Position numbers and translations under genes: made by a program. Of a DNA stretch of 64,000 bases, positions 1 to 8,206 are shown one piece after another. The notes beneath the pieces are model-generated. The model was given only the letters and a program-made list of their open reading frames with translations. It searched no databases and was not told the DNA's origin. The stretch is from Corynebacterium argentoratense DSM 44202 (GTDB lineage: Bacteria > Actinomycetota > Actinomycetes > Mycobacteriales > Mycobacteriaceae): contig NC_022198.1 in NCBI RefSeq assembly GCF_000590555.1, positions 640,338 to 704,337 on the forward strand, given 5' to 3'. How positions within the stretch are numbered: position 1 is the first letter of the stretch; each line of letters begins with the position of its first letter.

Positions 1-497
1 CCAGCGATGGCGAGTGACGCACCGAAGCCCTTGTTACCTTGTTTAGAGTGCTCCATGGCCATGAGAGTCGCACCCGCCCATTCGCCACCGACAGCGACAC
101 CCTGGATTGCTCGAAGTAAAACTAGCAGCCAGGGGGCAAGCGGAAAAGCAGCCGATGATGGCATGAATCCGATGGCGACGGATACTAGTCCCATTGTCAG
201 GAGGGTGATGACTAGAACATTTTTACGTCCGTAGCGGTCTCCGAAGTGTCCAAATGCGACGGATCCAATTGGGCGCGCAATGTATCCAATCAGGAGGATT
301 AAGAAGGACAGCGTCGTCCCGGTAGTTTCATCAAGATTGTTGAAGAATAGCTTCGGAAAAACCAGTCCTGCTGCTGCGGCGTAGAGGAGGAAGTCGTAGT
401 ACTCTACGGTTGCGCCTAGGAAACTGGACCATACAGCACGGCGCCGTTCTTTGGGATCTACAGACTCTTGGGTAGATGGGGATACTGCGGGAGGCAT
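1..497 (-). CDS. MFS permease of the metabolite:H+ symporter type, partial (C-terminus beyond window)
   Basis: Reading the minus strand from the ATG at 497 gives about 165 residues before the window edge. Residues 31-35 read EYYDF, and a GHFGDRYGRKN stretch near residues 83-92 is the loop 2-3 motif of the major facilitator superfamily. Two hydrophobic segments precede it and more follow. This N-terminal pattern is typical of metabolite:H+ symporters such as aromatic-acid and shikimate permeases. It is the most promoter-distal visible gene of the Rieske oxygenase operon (45 nt after the ABM gene), so import of the operon's substrate is the natural inference. The substrate itself cannot be read from the sequence. 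Confidence 0.85.
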   Translation of the reverse strand, partial: MPPAVSPSTQESVDPKERRRAVWSSFLGATVEYYDFLLYAAAAGLVFPKLFFNNLDETTGTTLSFLILLIGYIARPIGSVAFGHFGDRYGRKNVLVITLLTMGLVSVAIGFMPSSAAFPLAPWLLVLLRAIQGVAVGGEWAGATLMAMEHSKQGNKGFGASLAIA

Positions 498-542
498 GGG
501 TTCTCCTTAATGTTGTAGTGAAGTGTCGGGCATATAAGGCGT

Positions 543-1238
543 TTATTGGGCGCCCCAGATCACGGTGTGCGAGTAGTGGGCTGTGTCGGCAGGTAAGAGC
601 CGGCCGTAGTGGTACTCAAATGGCTGGTGTCGGTAGAACTCACGGGATACTTCTCCCCGTTGGCGGGGTGAGGGCTTGCGCCCAGAATCACCTCGGTAAT
701 CAGAGGTTTTCATGCGGCCAAACCAATGAGCGTCGTAGATTACTTGGTTGTCCCACAGCTCCAAAAGAAGAAGATCTCCGGGGCGGTCGACGTCCTCGTA
801 CCAGGCGTATTGCAGGCATCCAGGTTCTGCCCGAGTTTGGCTGATTTCTTCGCTCGTCATCGCGTACATTGCAGGGTTGTTTTCGCAGGCAGTTTCGATG
901 ACTATTCGCACCGGGGAGTTCCCCGGCCACATGATGCGGGAATCCTGGATTGCATCCCTCGGGGTCCAGACACCGTCAATCAACGCATAGGACGATTGGA
1001 TATAGCAATCAATCGTTGCGTGGCGGAGCAGTTCATCTGCTGGGCCGTTGGGTGCTTCGGCAAGATAGGTTTCGAGCGCGGCCTCGTCTGGAAATAACAG
1101 AGTGAACGCGTAGATTTTTTCCTCGCCCTCAGCTAGGCTGCGGTAAACCGTAGCGTTGTAGTGCGCATATAACGCTGCTACCTTGCGGTGCAGTTCTAGA
1201 TCAGACGCGGACTCTACTACCATTCGGATCATCGTCAT
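543..1238 (-). CDS. ABM-fold (quinol-monooxygenase-like) protein, 231 aa
   Basis: The start MTMIRMVVES and a central repeat of similar form (SPVRIVIETA, near residue 110) suggest two ferredoxin-like alpha-beta barrel units as in antibiotic-biosynthesis-monooxygenase (ABM) proteins. The second unit has the family-like EEISQTRAEPGCLQYAW segment followed by LLLLELWDN. Known members are cofactor-free oxygenases acting on quinols or activated phenolic rings, or small binding proteins. It lies 6 nt downstream of the VOC gene in the same operon, which suggests it acts on a hydroxylated product of the Rieske oxygenase. The exact reaction is unknown. The C-terminal 40 residues are rich in His, Arg and Tyr and match no family I recognise. 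Confidence 0.65.
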   Translation of the reverse strand: MTMIRMVVESASDLELHRKVAALYAHYNATVYRSLAEGEEKIYAFTLLFPDEAALETYLAEAPNGPADELLRHATIDCYIQSSYALIDGVWTPRDAIQDSRIMWPGNSPVRIVIETACENNPAMYAMTSEEISQTRAEPGCLQYAWYEDVDRPGDLLLLELWDNQVIYDAHWFGRMKTSDYRGDSGRKPSPRQRGEVSREFYRHQPFEYHYGRLLPADTAHYSHTVIWGAQ

Positions 1239-1244
1239 GGCTCC

Positions 1245-2216
1245 CTAATATTCGATAACCCAGTCGGGTGAAGCGAATTCTTCAGCGGGGGCTTCTCGTC
1301 GGATTACACCTTCGATGAGATAGCCACCGAGATTGTCGAAAGTGTCGAAATATCCAAATTCAGCTGCACCACCGCGCAGAGGCGAACCCATGCATAGGCT
1401 CATACCTTCATCGCTCATGAGCTCGATGACCCTAGTCCACGCAGCTTCGGCTTCTGCCGGTGTCGAGTAGTCCTGGGTCGCTACCATCCAGGGAAAAATG
1501 TGGTGAATACCGGGCCCAAGGATGTCAAAGAATTCACGGTTGTAGTGCGAGGGGCCGTGGTTGCATTGGATTATTTCAAAGCCGAAATCGGCGCAGTGGC
1601 CTTGAGCAGTGAAATAGCCGTGGTCGACCTTTTCGCCCCGGTACATTGAATCGTCCAAACGCCCAAAGCCGGTTTCCCAGGTTTTGCACTCGAATCGCTC
1701 GATGCCGAAGATATCTCGGTAAAAGGGGAGGGTCTTGAGTACATCGTGAACGAGGACTCCGAAATGGTATATCCCTTGAGTAGGGAGGATGCCTTCAACA
1801 GCTTCGGGTCTTTCATCCATGTCGGTACTCATTTCGAGCAAGAATCCTCCGAGGTACTCCCTCGTGTCGTAGAAACTACGGCCCCCTCCCACGTAGCAGC
1901 GCTTGACATAGGAAGGCCGAGTGGGATCGGTGATTACCCGGAGGAAGCAAATTCCTTCCCTTTTGGTTCGCAGGTGTTCCATGAAAGGGGATTCGCCGGA
2001 CAGTGGCTGCACCAGTTCGAAAGTGATGTTAGAGGTTGAGCCAATTGCGGAGGTCCAGGACGCTTTAATTCCTTTGCGACCATAGGACACTGCGTTGTTC
2101 TCTTCGATAGTTTCCACAGACCAGTCGGTGATTCCGTATACCTTGGTGTAGTGCTCCATTGCCGACTTGACGTCGTAGACGACCACCCCGATGCGTCCGA
2201 GTTTTACTTCACTCAT
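1245..2216 (-). CDS. Two-domain VOC (glyoxalase/extradiol dioxygenase superfamily) protein, 323 aa
   Basis: Two vicinal-oxygen-chelate modules are visible. The first begins at KLGRIGVVVYDVKSAMEHY (residues 5-23), the second at YHFGVLVHDVLKTLPFYRD (about 150-168). The second module keeps a possible metal triad: His in YHFG, His in GIHHIFPW and Glu in YLIEGVIR. The first lacks the equivalent early His, as in extradiol dioxygenases where one module is structural. Known VOC enzymes include ring-cleavage dioxygenases, glyoxalases and epimerases. Placed 11 nt after the Rieske beta subunit, ring cleavage or a later isomerase step is plausible but unproven. Confidence 0.75.
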   Translation of the reverse strand: MSEVKLGRIGVVVYDVKSAMEHYTKVYGITDWSVETIEENNAVSYGRKGIKASWTSAIGSTSNITFELVQPLSGESPFMEHLRTKREGICFLRVITDPTRPSYVKRCYVGGGRSFYDTREYLGGFLLEMSTDMDERPEAVEGILPTQGIYHFGVLVHDVLKTLPFYRDIFGIERFECKTWETGFGRLDDSMYRGEKVDHGYFTAQGHCADFGFEIIQCNHGPSHYNREFFDILGPGIHHIFPWMVATQDYSTPAEAEAAWTRVIELMSDEGMSLCMGSPLRGGAAEFGYFDTFDNLGGYLIEGVIRREAPAEEFASPDWVIEY

Positions 2217-2227
2217 GGTGTTACTCC

Positions 2228-2857
2228 TTAGTAGAAAAGAGATAGGTTTTTAATAAGGATCGTTGCCATGTCGAAACGGATTTCGCGTTCTAGCACGAGA
2301 AACCCAAGGGGTGCTGTCTCGTCTTTAACGATGATGTCGCGCCGTTCGTAGGTGATGTGATCCTGGTAGCGCTCTCCGCGGCTGCGGTAGACGAGGACGT
2401 TAGATCGAACATCGAAGTTCCCGTCTCCGCGTGCATCAACTCGGACGTTTGACACGAGGTGTCGGGATCGCGATGCTGGCTCCTCGGCCCATGCTTTTTG
2501 TGTTTGAAGTCGGAAGACTCGTTGGCGGAGGTATTCCCAGTTTTCCTCGAAGTACACCGACGTTCCTTTTTCATAGAACTCGTGTTTACGTTCGCGGTAG
2601 ACGCGATTTTCTCGAACTGGAGCCCAGTAGTAGATGTCCGGATGCATGCATTCAAGCCAGGCGTCCCAATCCATGTTGTCGACTAGATCTGCTTCATCAA
2701 AAAGGAAGCGTGTCAGGGCGCGTTCAGTTTCGGCGTCGGCGTGTTTGCTTAATGACGCCGCGGTGGGTGTCTCGAGTATTGCTTGGGCTGTGGTTTCCTT
2801 CGAATCTGCGAAGTGCTCTCCAGGGGGTGGTGCCATGGTTTCGGGTCCATGTGACAT
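2228..2857 (-). CDS. Aromatic-ring-hydroxylating dioxygenase, beta (small) subunit
   Basis: The 209-residue product has the cystatin-like fold signature of Rieske oxygenase beta subunits: LTRFLFDEADLVDNMDWDAW near residue 50, then RLQTQKAWAEEPASRSRHL with the conserved Arg-rich HLVSN segment, then DHITYERRDI and a C-terminal hydrophobic tail. Beta subunits form alpha3beta3 hexamers and help stabilise the catalytic alpha subunit. The gene follows the alpha gene by 36 nt. The first 45 residues (Ala, Thr and Glu rich) are longer than usual, so a start further downstream is possible. Confidence 0.85.
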   Translation of the reverse strand: MSHGPETMAPPPGEHFADSKETTAQAILETPTAASLSKHADAETERALTRFLFDEADLVDNMDWDAWLECMHPDIYYWAPVRENRVYRERKHEFYEKGTSVYFEENWEYLRQRVFRLQTQKAWAEEPASRSRHLVSNVRVDARGDGNFDVRSNVLVYRSRGERYQDHITYERRDIIVKDETAPLGFLVLEREIRFDMATILIKNLSLFY

Positions 2858-2893
2858 GTCTGCGTGTCCTCCTATCTGGTGTCTGTAGGTCGT

Positions 2894-4327
2894 TTAGGCT
2901 TTTGCGTTTTCGGTGTCGATGTCGAGCTTGGCCATGGTGTTGTGGGTGGCTTTGTAGTCAGCGCCGTCAGGCATTACTGCCGTGAAGTCGGCTTGTTCCA
3001 CTTCGACTTCTCCGTGGCGTATTTCTTTAAGTTGGGGCCAGTCGTAGCCCATCATCATGTCGCGGTAGAAGCCGTACATGTTGAGCGCTGCGTTATCGGA
3101 GTAGACGTGGGCTGTTGATCCGCCGGGGTATCCGTCATCATCTCGGGTGACGGGGACGCCGCGCATGTTGTAGGTGAATCCTGTTTTGCGAGATACTGCG
3201 CCTTTGAGAATGTGCTGCATTTCCTCCCAGTTTTCAGCATCATCTTGTTCAAACATTCCGGCTGGGGAGAAGGTGCGCATTACATCGAGTCGAATCGATT
3301 CCTTGACTTCCTCGGGTGCATCCTTCGGCACGAACGTCCAGGACCAAATCTCCATTTCGTGTGGCCCGCGCGGGTGTGTGACCCGGAATGTGTAGTTACC
3401 GAGAAGCATGAAGTTCGGAAAAACGTTCATATGGCCGCGAACCTCTCGGAATTCTCCTAGACGTTCCTCGATCTTGTCTCGGACGGTGTTCTCCCAGTCG
3501 ATGAGAGCAGGGGCAGTGTTGGGAATTTCCTTTCCACGCTTGCCGAAGAATGCGCCACCGTGCCCGTAGGGGCTGAACCACTGGCGTCCGGTAGGAATCT
3601 TCTCTCGTCCGGTTTTTCGGTCGAAGGTGTCTGATCCGGAGGCCAAGGCTTCCACGGCGGAAACATGAGAGATCTCCGAGTGCTGCATGTCAGAAGTGGG
3701 CTGCTCCACGTTGAACTTCCAGTTTGCTGGAAGAACCCACTTGTGTACGGCAATAGCCTCCATGCCCCCTGCGTAGCGGTCGAGATAACCGTCGAGGTAG
3801 TACTTTGCATTTCCGAGATACTCTTCAAGAGGGGGAATATTTTCATCCCATGATCCGAAGATGAACCCGTTATAGTTTTCAATCCGCGGCACTTGGATAG
3901 CTGAAAGTTTCGTTTTGTCCATGCCTTGCGGGTACGCAGTGTCCTCGTGTGGAATGTCGAGAAGCGTGCCATCTAGTCCGTAAGCCCATCCGTGGAAGGA
4001 GCACATGAATCCTTTAGCGAGGCCCCGGTCGGCACGGCAGATTCGCATGCCACGGTGACGGCACTGATTCAGAAAGGCTTTTACGGAGCCATCTTTTTGT
4101 CGGCAGACAATCACGGGATCTTCACCGATGTAGGTCTGGATGTAGTTTCCTTTTTTCGGAAGCATTGAGTCATGGGCTAGGAAGACCCAAGTTTTTTGCC
4201 AGACCGTTTGGAGTTCCTGCTCGTAGATATCGGCGTCATGAAAAATTTTGCCGGAGACGTAGCCGCCCACCGGGTCTATCAGGTTTTCAATGCCGGTGAC
4301 GTTAACGTCATGTTGCGCGTGAGTCAC
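2894..4327 (-). CDS. Aromatic-ring-hydroxylating dioxygenase, Rieske alpha (catalytic) subunit
   Basis: The 477-residue length is normal for a large Rieske oxygenase subunit. The [2Fe-2S] ligands are visible as C89-x-H91 and C109-x2-H112. The mononuclear iron site shows D213-x2-H216-x4-H221, and a carboxylate in EQDDAENW (D362/D363) supplies the third ligand. Such enzymes add both atoms of O2 to an aromatic ring or carry out related mono-oxygenations, with electrons from a reductase and often a ferredoxin. No ferredoxin or reductase gene is seen here. It is the first gene of the minus-strand operon and starts 22 nt downstream of the palindrome at 4398-4420 in minus-strand terms at the near end about 70 nt away. 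The substrate class cannot be assigned. Confidence 0.92.
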   Translation of the reverse strand: MTHAQHDVNVTGIENLIDPVGGYVSGKIFHDADIYEQELQTVWQKTWVFLAHDSMLPKKGNYIQTYIGEDPVIVCRQKDGSVKAFLNQCRHRGMRICRADRGLAKGFMCSFHGWAYGLDGTLLDIPHEDTAYPQGMDKTKLSAIQVPRIENYNGFIFGSWDENIPPLEEYLGNAKYYLDGYLDRYAGGMEAIAVHKWVLPANWKFNVEQPTSDMQHSEISHVSAVEALASGSDTFDRKTGREKIPTGRQWFSPYGHGGAFFGKRGKEIPNTAPALIDWENTVRDKIEERLGEFREVRGHMNVFPNFMLLGNYTFRVTHPRGPHEMEIWSWTFVPKDAPEEVKESIRLDVMRTFSPAGMFEQDDAENWEEMQHILKGAVSRKTGFTYNMRGVPVTRDDDGYPGGSTAHVYSDNAALNMYGFYRDMMMGYDWPQLKEIRHGEVEVEQADFTAVMPDGADYKATHNTMAKLDIDTENAKA

Positions 4328-4397
4328 TGAAATCCTCCTTCAAAAGTGCGGTTGCGTAAATCACACACTATTGGGGGATATGGGGTGATGTCTCACC

Positions 4398-4420
4398 AGT
4401 GTTCCACTGTGAGGAACACT
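4398..4420. promoter_or_regulatory. Inverted repeat upstream of the Rieske operon, candidate IclR operator
   Basis: Perfect 8-bp arms AGTGTTCC and GGAACACT are separated by 7 nt. The site lies 71 nt upstream of the oxygenase alpha start, between it and the IclR gene. IclR regulators of aromatic pathways bind similar spaced palindromes near the promoter. That this IclR protein binds here is inference. Confidence 0.6.
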
Positions 4421-4553
4421 TCACTCGCGGGTCTGGCGAGAGAGCAGCGCCGCAGCGTGGCTTGTTTTACGCGCGATTATTCGATTGCTAAGCGTTAAAC
4501 GAGGAAGGGGGCCGTTCGGTGAAGCCTAGTTAGGAGGCATCTGAATTGCAGTA

Positions 4554-5342
4554 TTAACCGTTACTTTGACTGCGCTGCACCGCCAGTACTGCTTTAGATG
4601 CCGCAGCACTTACACGCTTGAGTGGGCCAATGAAATCAGATGATCGAAAAACACCGGAAGCGCCGGACACGGACAGAGCGGCTACCGGCACGTTATTTTG
4701 ACCGAGAATCGGTGCAGCGACGCAGGAAAGCCCGAGAGTAATTTCCTGATTGTCGTAGGCGAAGCCTTCGGCACGGATACGCTGTAGCTCTTCCCAAAAT
4801 TCGTTGGGGTCGGTGATGGTGTAGGGAGTCCATGGGTGCAGGCCGGACTCAACGACCGATTTTGCTCGGGGCTGGTCCCAGGCAAGCATCGCTTTTCCTA
4901 CACCCGTGCAATATGCAGGGGCTCGTCCGCCGATCCTTGAAGGTGAAGAAATCCGGCGAGTAGTAAAGAGCTTGTTGATATAAGCAACCTGATTGCCATA
5001 GAGATATGCCAAGTGAACTGTGTGGCGAGTCTGCTCGAACAGTGCTGCTAGATAGGGTGTTAACAATTCCGAAAAGGTATTGTGATATTCATTCTCGGGG
5101 TTCGACACTAAGTCGTAGCAGAGGGTGCCCAAACGGTAGACATTTCCGCTTCGCTCCACAGCATCGTTTTCGACGAGCGCGGCCAGAATGCGGTGTGCGG
5201 TTGATTTCGATAAGTCTGCGCGGCGGGCAAGTTCGCTTACTCCGACTCCGCTCGCGTCTTCAGCTGAAAAACTGCGGAGCAGGCTGAAGGCTTTATCTAT
5301 GGCGCTTCTTGTGTCAGTCACCTTGGTTCTCCTCACCCTCAA
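4554..5342 (-). CDS. IclR-family transcriptional regulator
   Basis: The 262-residue protein has a winged helix-turn-helix at residues 34-56 (VSELARRADLSKSTAHRILA) and a C-terminal GAF-like effector domain with the family segments PAYCTGVGKAMLAW and EITLGLSCVAAPI. IclR proteins control aromatic and acetate metabolism as activators or repressors in response to a small ligand. It lies upstream of and co-oriented with the Rieske operon across a 226-nt gap that contains an inverted repeat. A shorter repeat TCTCA-N4-TGAGA at 5418-5431 lies about 76 nt upstream of its own start and may serve autoregulation. Confidence 0.9.
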   Translation of the reverse strand: MRVRRTKVTDTRSAIDKAFSLLRSFSAEDASGVGVSELARRADLSKSTAHRILAALVENDAVERSGNVYRLGTLCYDLVSNPENEYHNTFSELLTPYLAALFEQTRHTVHLAYLYGNQVAYINKLFTTRRISSPSRIGGRAPAYCTGVGKAMLAWDQPRAKSVVESGLHPWTPYTITDPNEFWEELQRIRAEGFAYDNQEITLGLSCVAAPILGQNNVPVAALSVSGASGVFRSSDFIGPLKRVSAAASKAVLAVQRSQSNG

Positions 5343-5509
5343 CGACGCCTGCGAATTACGCTCAATTATAAGCGGTAGGTCTTCCCATAATCTGTGAAAA
5401 TATCGGCGGAATCAGTGTCTCAAACGTGAGAACGGGACCGGGGGCAGGCGCAAGCTGTCATCTACGGTGCGTATTGAGTCTATGGGATACCGCAGGGCCG
5501 ATATGAAAG

Positions 5510-5523
5510 TACCCCCGGGGGTA
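5510..5523. promoter_or_regulatory. Perfect palindrome TACCCCCGGGGGTA in a gene-free stretch
   Basis: A 14-bp perfect palindrome in the 5343-5766 intergenic region. It resembles the C-run/G-run operators of CsoR/RcnR-type metal sensors known from actinobacteria. No metal gene adjoins it; the next gene (plus strand) starts 243 nt away. A run of ten G lies at 5597-5606. Function is unassigned. Confidence 0.35.
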
Positions 5524-5766
5524 AAAATATGCCGATCCGTGCAGCGAAAATAGCAGCTCAGCGCTGGTTTAATGTTTTTAGCACGCTAAAACTGGCGGGG
5601 GGGGGGATCGCTGCTAGCCTTCCATAAAAGCTGGAGAAATCTCAGCGTATCGCCCCATTTGATCACGAGGTCGCTGCTCATCATACGCTGACCGCATGAT
5701 GCCTGTGTCCACCATAGGCAGGGTGATGCTCCATCGTAAACAAAACCATGGAAGGTGTGCGGCCGA

Positions 5767-6312
5767 ATGAGCCAAGAAAATCCCCCCACCCAACCCAATC
5801 CCGAACAGCAGGTCGTGTATGTCCAGGCACCGAAGGCTCCCTGGTATAAGCGCCCCGGCTGCCTCATCCCTCTCGTATTGGGCATCCTCCTTCTGCTAGG
5901 AATCGGTGGTTGCATGGCCGCCATCGGGAATTCTGTCTCGGACAGCGTTGCATCGTCGAGCAGCAGCTCCAGTAGTGCCGAGGCTGTCGCAGATGATTCC
6001 CCCGCTATCGCAATTAGCGCTGTGGATTATGTTGCAGCTTACGACACCAATGAGATCGCAGCCGACAAGGAATACAAGGGCAAGAAACTCGAAGTCACCG
6101 GCACAGTAGACAGCGTCAACGAAACCTTTGGCAGCTACCACCTCACCCTCGATGGGCCGAGCGACGGTATCGCAAGCGTTTCCTGCAGGCTCGAAGACTC
6201 TGAGCTGGACCGTGCAGGCTCTCTCACTCCTGGAGGAACTGCGACCGTCACCGGCATCGGTGATGGTTTCGACGGCTTCAATGCATTCGTAAAGAACTGC
6301 ACAATTCAGTAG
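5767..6312 (+). CDS. Membrane-anchored OB-fold (tRNA_anti-like) protein
   Basis: From the ATG at 5767 the product is 181 residues. A Pro/Gln-rich cytoplasmic N-terminus is followed by one transmembrane segment (LIPLVLGILLLLGIGGCMAA, about residues 33-52), a Ser-rich linker and a C-terminal domain. The latter has YDTNEIAADKEYKGKKLEV and a terminal Cys pair (VSC, KNC) as in tRNA_anti-like OB-fold proteins of unknown function. An in-frame GTG at 5755 is an alternative start, but the ATG has an AAGG 11 nt upstream. It sits alone and is closed by a strong terminator. The domain is probably outside the membrane; its ligand is unknown. Confidence 0.7.
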   Translation: MSQENPPTQPNPEQQVVYVQAPKAPWYKRPGCLIPLVLGILLLLGIGGCMAAIGNSVSDSVASSSSSSSSAEAVADDSPAIAISAVDYVAAYDTNEIAADKEYKGKKLEVTGTVDSVNETFGSYHLTLDGPSDGIASVSCRLEDSELDRAGSLTPGGTATVTGIGDGFDGFNAFVKNCTIQ

Positions 6313-6330
6313 CTCAGCTTCTCGCAACAG

Positions 6331-6371
6331 AAGGCTTGCCCCGATTCCAAAGTGGTCTCGGGGCAAGCCTT
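6331..6371 (+). terminator. Rho-independent terminator
   Basis: Perfect 14-bp arms (AAGGCTTGCCCCGA and its complement at 6358-6371) around a 13-nt loop, followed by CTTTA, starting 19 nt after the stop of the OB-fold protein gene. Confidence 0.85.
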
Positions 6372-6406
6372 CTTTAGCGTCATGCGCCTGTGATTCTTCG
6401 AGCTAA

Positions 6407-6493
6407 GTACAAAAAACCGGCAGATTTGGGTTTTGGGGGAGAGTGACCTGCGGAAATAGGGGAGGGGGAGGTAAATCTGCCGGTTTTTTGTAC
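6407..6493 (+). repeat. Hairpin repeat element, copy 1
   Basis: Perfect 21-bp inverted arms (6407-6427 and 6473-6493) enclose a 45-nt loop. The loop carries the core GAGTGACCTGCGGAAAT, shared in near-identical form with the elements at 6576 and 8737. No coding capacity was found. Confidence 0.75.
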
Positions 6494-6575
6494 GGTTGGG
6501 CATCTGAGGATGGGGCGTGAGCGGGGTGCGTCTGGGGCGTGGGTGAGGTGCGTGTGGGGCGTGGGTGGGATGCGT

Positions 6576-6660
6576 GCACTGGTTTGGGCAAATTTGCACC
6601 TTTAAAAAGAGCGACCTGGGGAAATGGGAGTGCCAGGTGCAAATCTGCCAGAACCAGTGC
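6576..6660 (+). repeat. Hairpin repeat element, copy 2
   Basis: Arms at 6576-6600 and 6636-6660 pair over 22 of 25 positions. The loop carries GAGCGACCTGGGGAAAT, the same core as copy 1, while the outer arm sequence differs from that of copy 1. Confidence 0.7.
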
Positions 6661-6692
6661 ATCTTACACGCGTCCCCCAGTGCGCCCTCCCC

Positions 6693-6837
6693 GGGCACCG
6701 GCATCAACCCCGCACCGGTCGCCAACTGCAGACTGCAGACTGTGCGCCCCCGGCGCATCTGCTGCCCCAGTACTGCACCCTGCTTGGCAAAACCCGGCAC
6801 CGGCATCGCCCCCGCACCGGTCGCCGACTGCAGACTG
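6693..6837. repeat. 43-bp direct repeat, two copies
   Basis: Copies at 6693-6735 and 6795-6837 match at 39 of 43 positions. Both carry GGCACCGGCATC and CCGCACCGGTCGCC followed by ACTGCAGACTG. The stretch 6661-6960 is C-rich and has no gene I can support. Confidence 0.75.
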
Positions 6838-6860
6838 TGCCACCCCGGACTCTGCCGCCC

Positions 6861-6932
6861 CGGCACCGCCAGTTCGTACCGCCTGCCCGCCCCATCCGGC
6901 ACCGCTAGTTCGTACCGCCTGCCCACCCCACC
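6861..6932. repeat. 36-bp tandem repeat, two units
   Basis: Unit 1 (6861-6896) and unit 2 (6897-6932) both begin CGGCACCGC and share TAGTTCGTACCGCCTGCCC apart from one base; a third partial unit seems to begin at 6933. The array is C-rich and lies in the intergenic stretch between two genes that end toward each other. Confidence 0.75.
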
Positions 6933-6982
6933 CGGTACTACCAGACCACCCGCAAACCCTAACCCCACCTGCAAACAGCGAA

Positions 6983-7014
6983 ACGCCGCGCCCACCAAAC
7001 GGTAGACGCGGCGT
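6983..7014 (-). terminator. Hairpin downstream of rplY
   Basis: Arms ACGCCGCG (6983-6990) and CGCGGCGT (7007-7014) lie 33 nt past the rplY stop on the minus strand. The following T content is modest, so termination is likely but not certain. Confidence 0.55.
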
Positions 7015-7046
7015 CAACACCCAAAGGGGAGTAAGCGCAAGAAGGC

Positions 7047-7682
7047 TTACTCGTCAGCTGCGGAAGTCTCCTCGACCTCAGCGGCGTCATCTTCGGTGCC
7101 GTCTTCTTGCCCGCCCTCTTCGGGAACGTCAGCGACCTCAGGAACAACAACGTTGATGATCAGCATCTCCGGATCATCGACCAGGGTGCAGCCGCCAGGC
7201 ATCTGAACGTCGCCAGCGGTGATGGTGGAGCCGATCTCCATGCCCTCAACGTCGAGGACGATCTCTTCCGGAATGTTCATAACGTCAGCTTCAACGCGGA
7301 TGGTCTCTGCGTCCTGCATGAGCATTGCGCCGGAAGCGATCTCGCCAGTGTGAACGACAGGAATGTCGACCTCGACCTTTTCGCCGCGCTTAATAGCAAG
7401 CAGGTCAGCGTGGTCGATGTTGAAGGTCAGTACGTTCTGGTCCACAGACTTGATCATGGCCAGCTGCTTCTCACCCTCAATGTCGAGGGAAACAACAGCG
7501 TTGGTGCCGTGGTTACGGATGATCGCGGTGAAGTCGAGGCGGTCAACCAGGATGTGGAGGGGCTCGAACTCGTTGGCGTAAACGACCACGGGGATCTGGC
7601 CGGCGCGGCGTGCACGGCGGGCAGCACCCTTGCCGAATTCCTTACGGACGGCAGCCTCAAGGGCGATAGCTTGGTTAGACAT
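7047..7682 (-). CDS. rplY: Large ribosomal subunit protein bL25, general-stress (CTC) form
   Basis: The 211-residue product has an N-terminal 5S-rRNA-binding bL25 domain (AVRKEFGKGAARRARRAGQ at residues 9-27, then IPVVVY) and a C-terminal TL5/CTC domain ending in an acidic Glu/Asp-rich tail. It binds 5S rRNA in the central protuberance of the 50S subunit. The ATG at 7682 is preceded by GAGGAG, which decides this start over an upstream in-frame one. Its position beside prs and glmU matches mycobacteria and corynebacteria. Its own hairpin separates it from the repeats downstream. Confidence 0.93.
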   Translation of the reverse strand: MSNQAIALEAAVRKEFGKGAARRARRAGQIPVVVYANEFEPLHILVDRLDFTAIIRNHGTNAVVSLDIEGEKQLAMIKSVDQNVLTFNIDHADLLAIKRGEKVEVDIPVVHTGEIASGAMLMQDAETIRVEADVMNIPEEIVLDVEGMEIGSTITAGDVQMPGGCTLVDDPEMLIINVVVPEVADVPEEGGQEDGTEDDAAEVEETSAADE

Positions 7683-8206
7683 GAAAGTCTCCTCACAGGT
7701 ATTAGTTTCCCGGTGTGCGCATCGGCTGTGAACAGCATTGATGACGCCGCCGGGGTGTAACGTTGTCGCCTGCGCATCACGTCGCACACCGTGTGGCTGG
7801 GGCTGAGCCCACCAGGGGTGAAACAACGAAAGCCCGCGCAGGACTCGGATATCTCGTCGAGTCTTCGCAGGCTTACAAAGATTCAAATCGCGTCGATAAC
7901 GGCAACCGTTGTACAGTACGTGCGCTATGCGGTGTGCATGGTGCTGCGCTGCGTGGCGGCGCCCTCGCCGAGACCTGAAAAATAATACACCCTGCCGGTC
8001 TGTGATTCAAAGTGGAGCGACAAAAATATGCGGGTCGGGAACTAAAGCGGTTCGCCGTGCGACTTGTATTCGGAACGCGTTCTCAAATCAAAACAACACA
8101 TAAACAAGGCCAACTGCGACCGCAGAACACCCCAGAGGGCACTGCGAAGCAGCCGTGACCTTGCACAACCACTTGTGATGAATGAGGACACATGGCACGC
8201 AACGCC

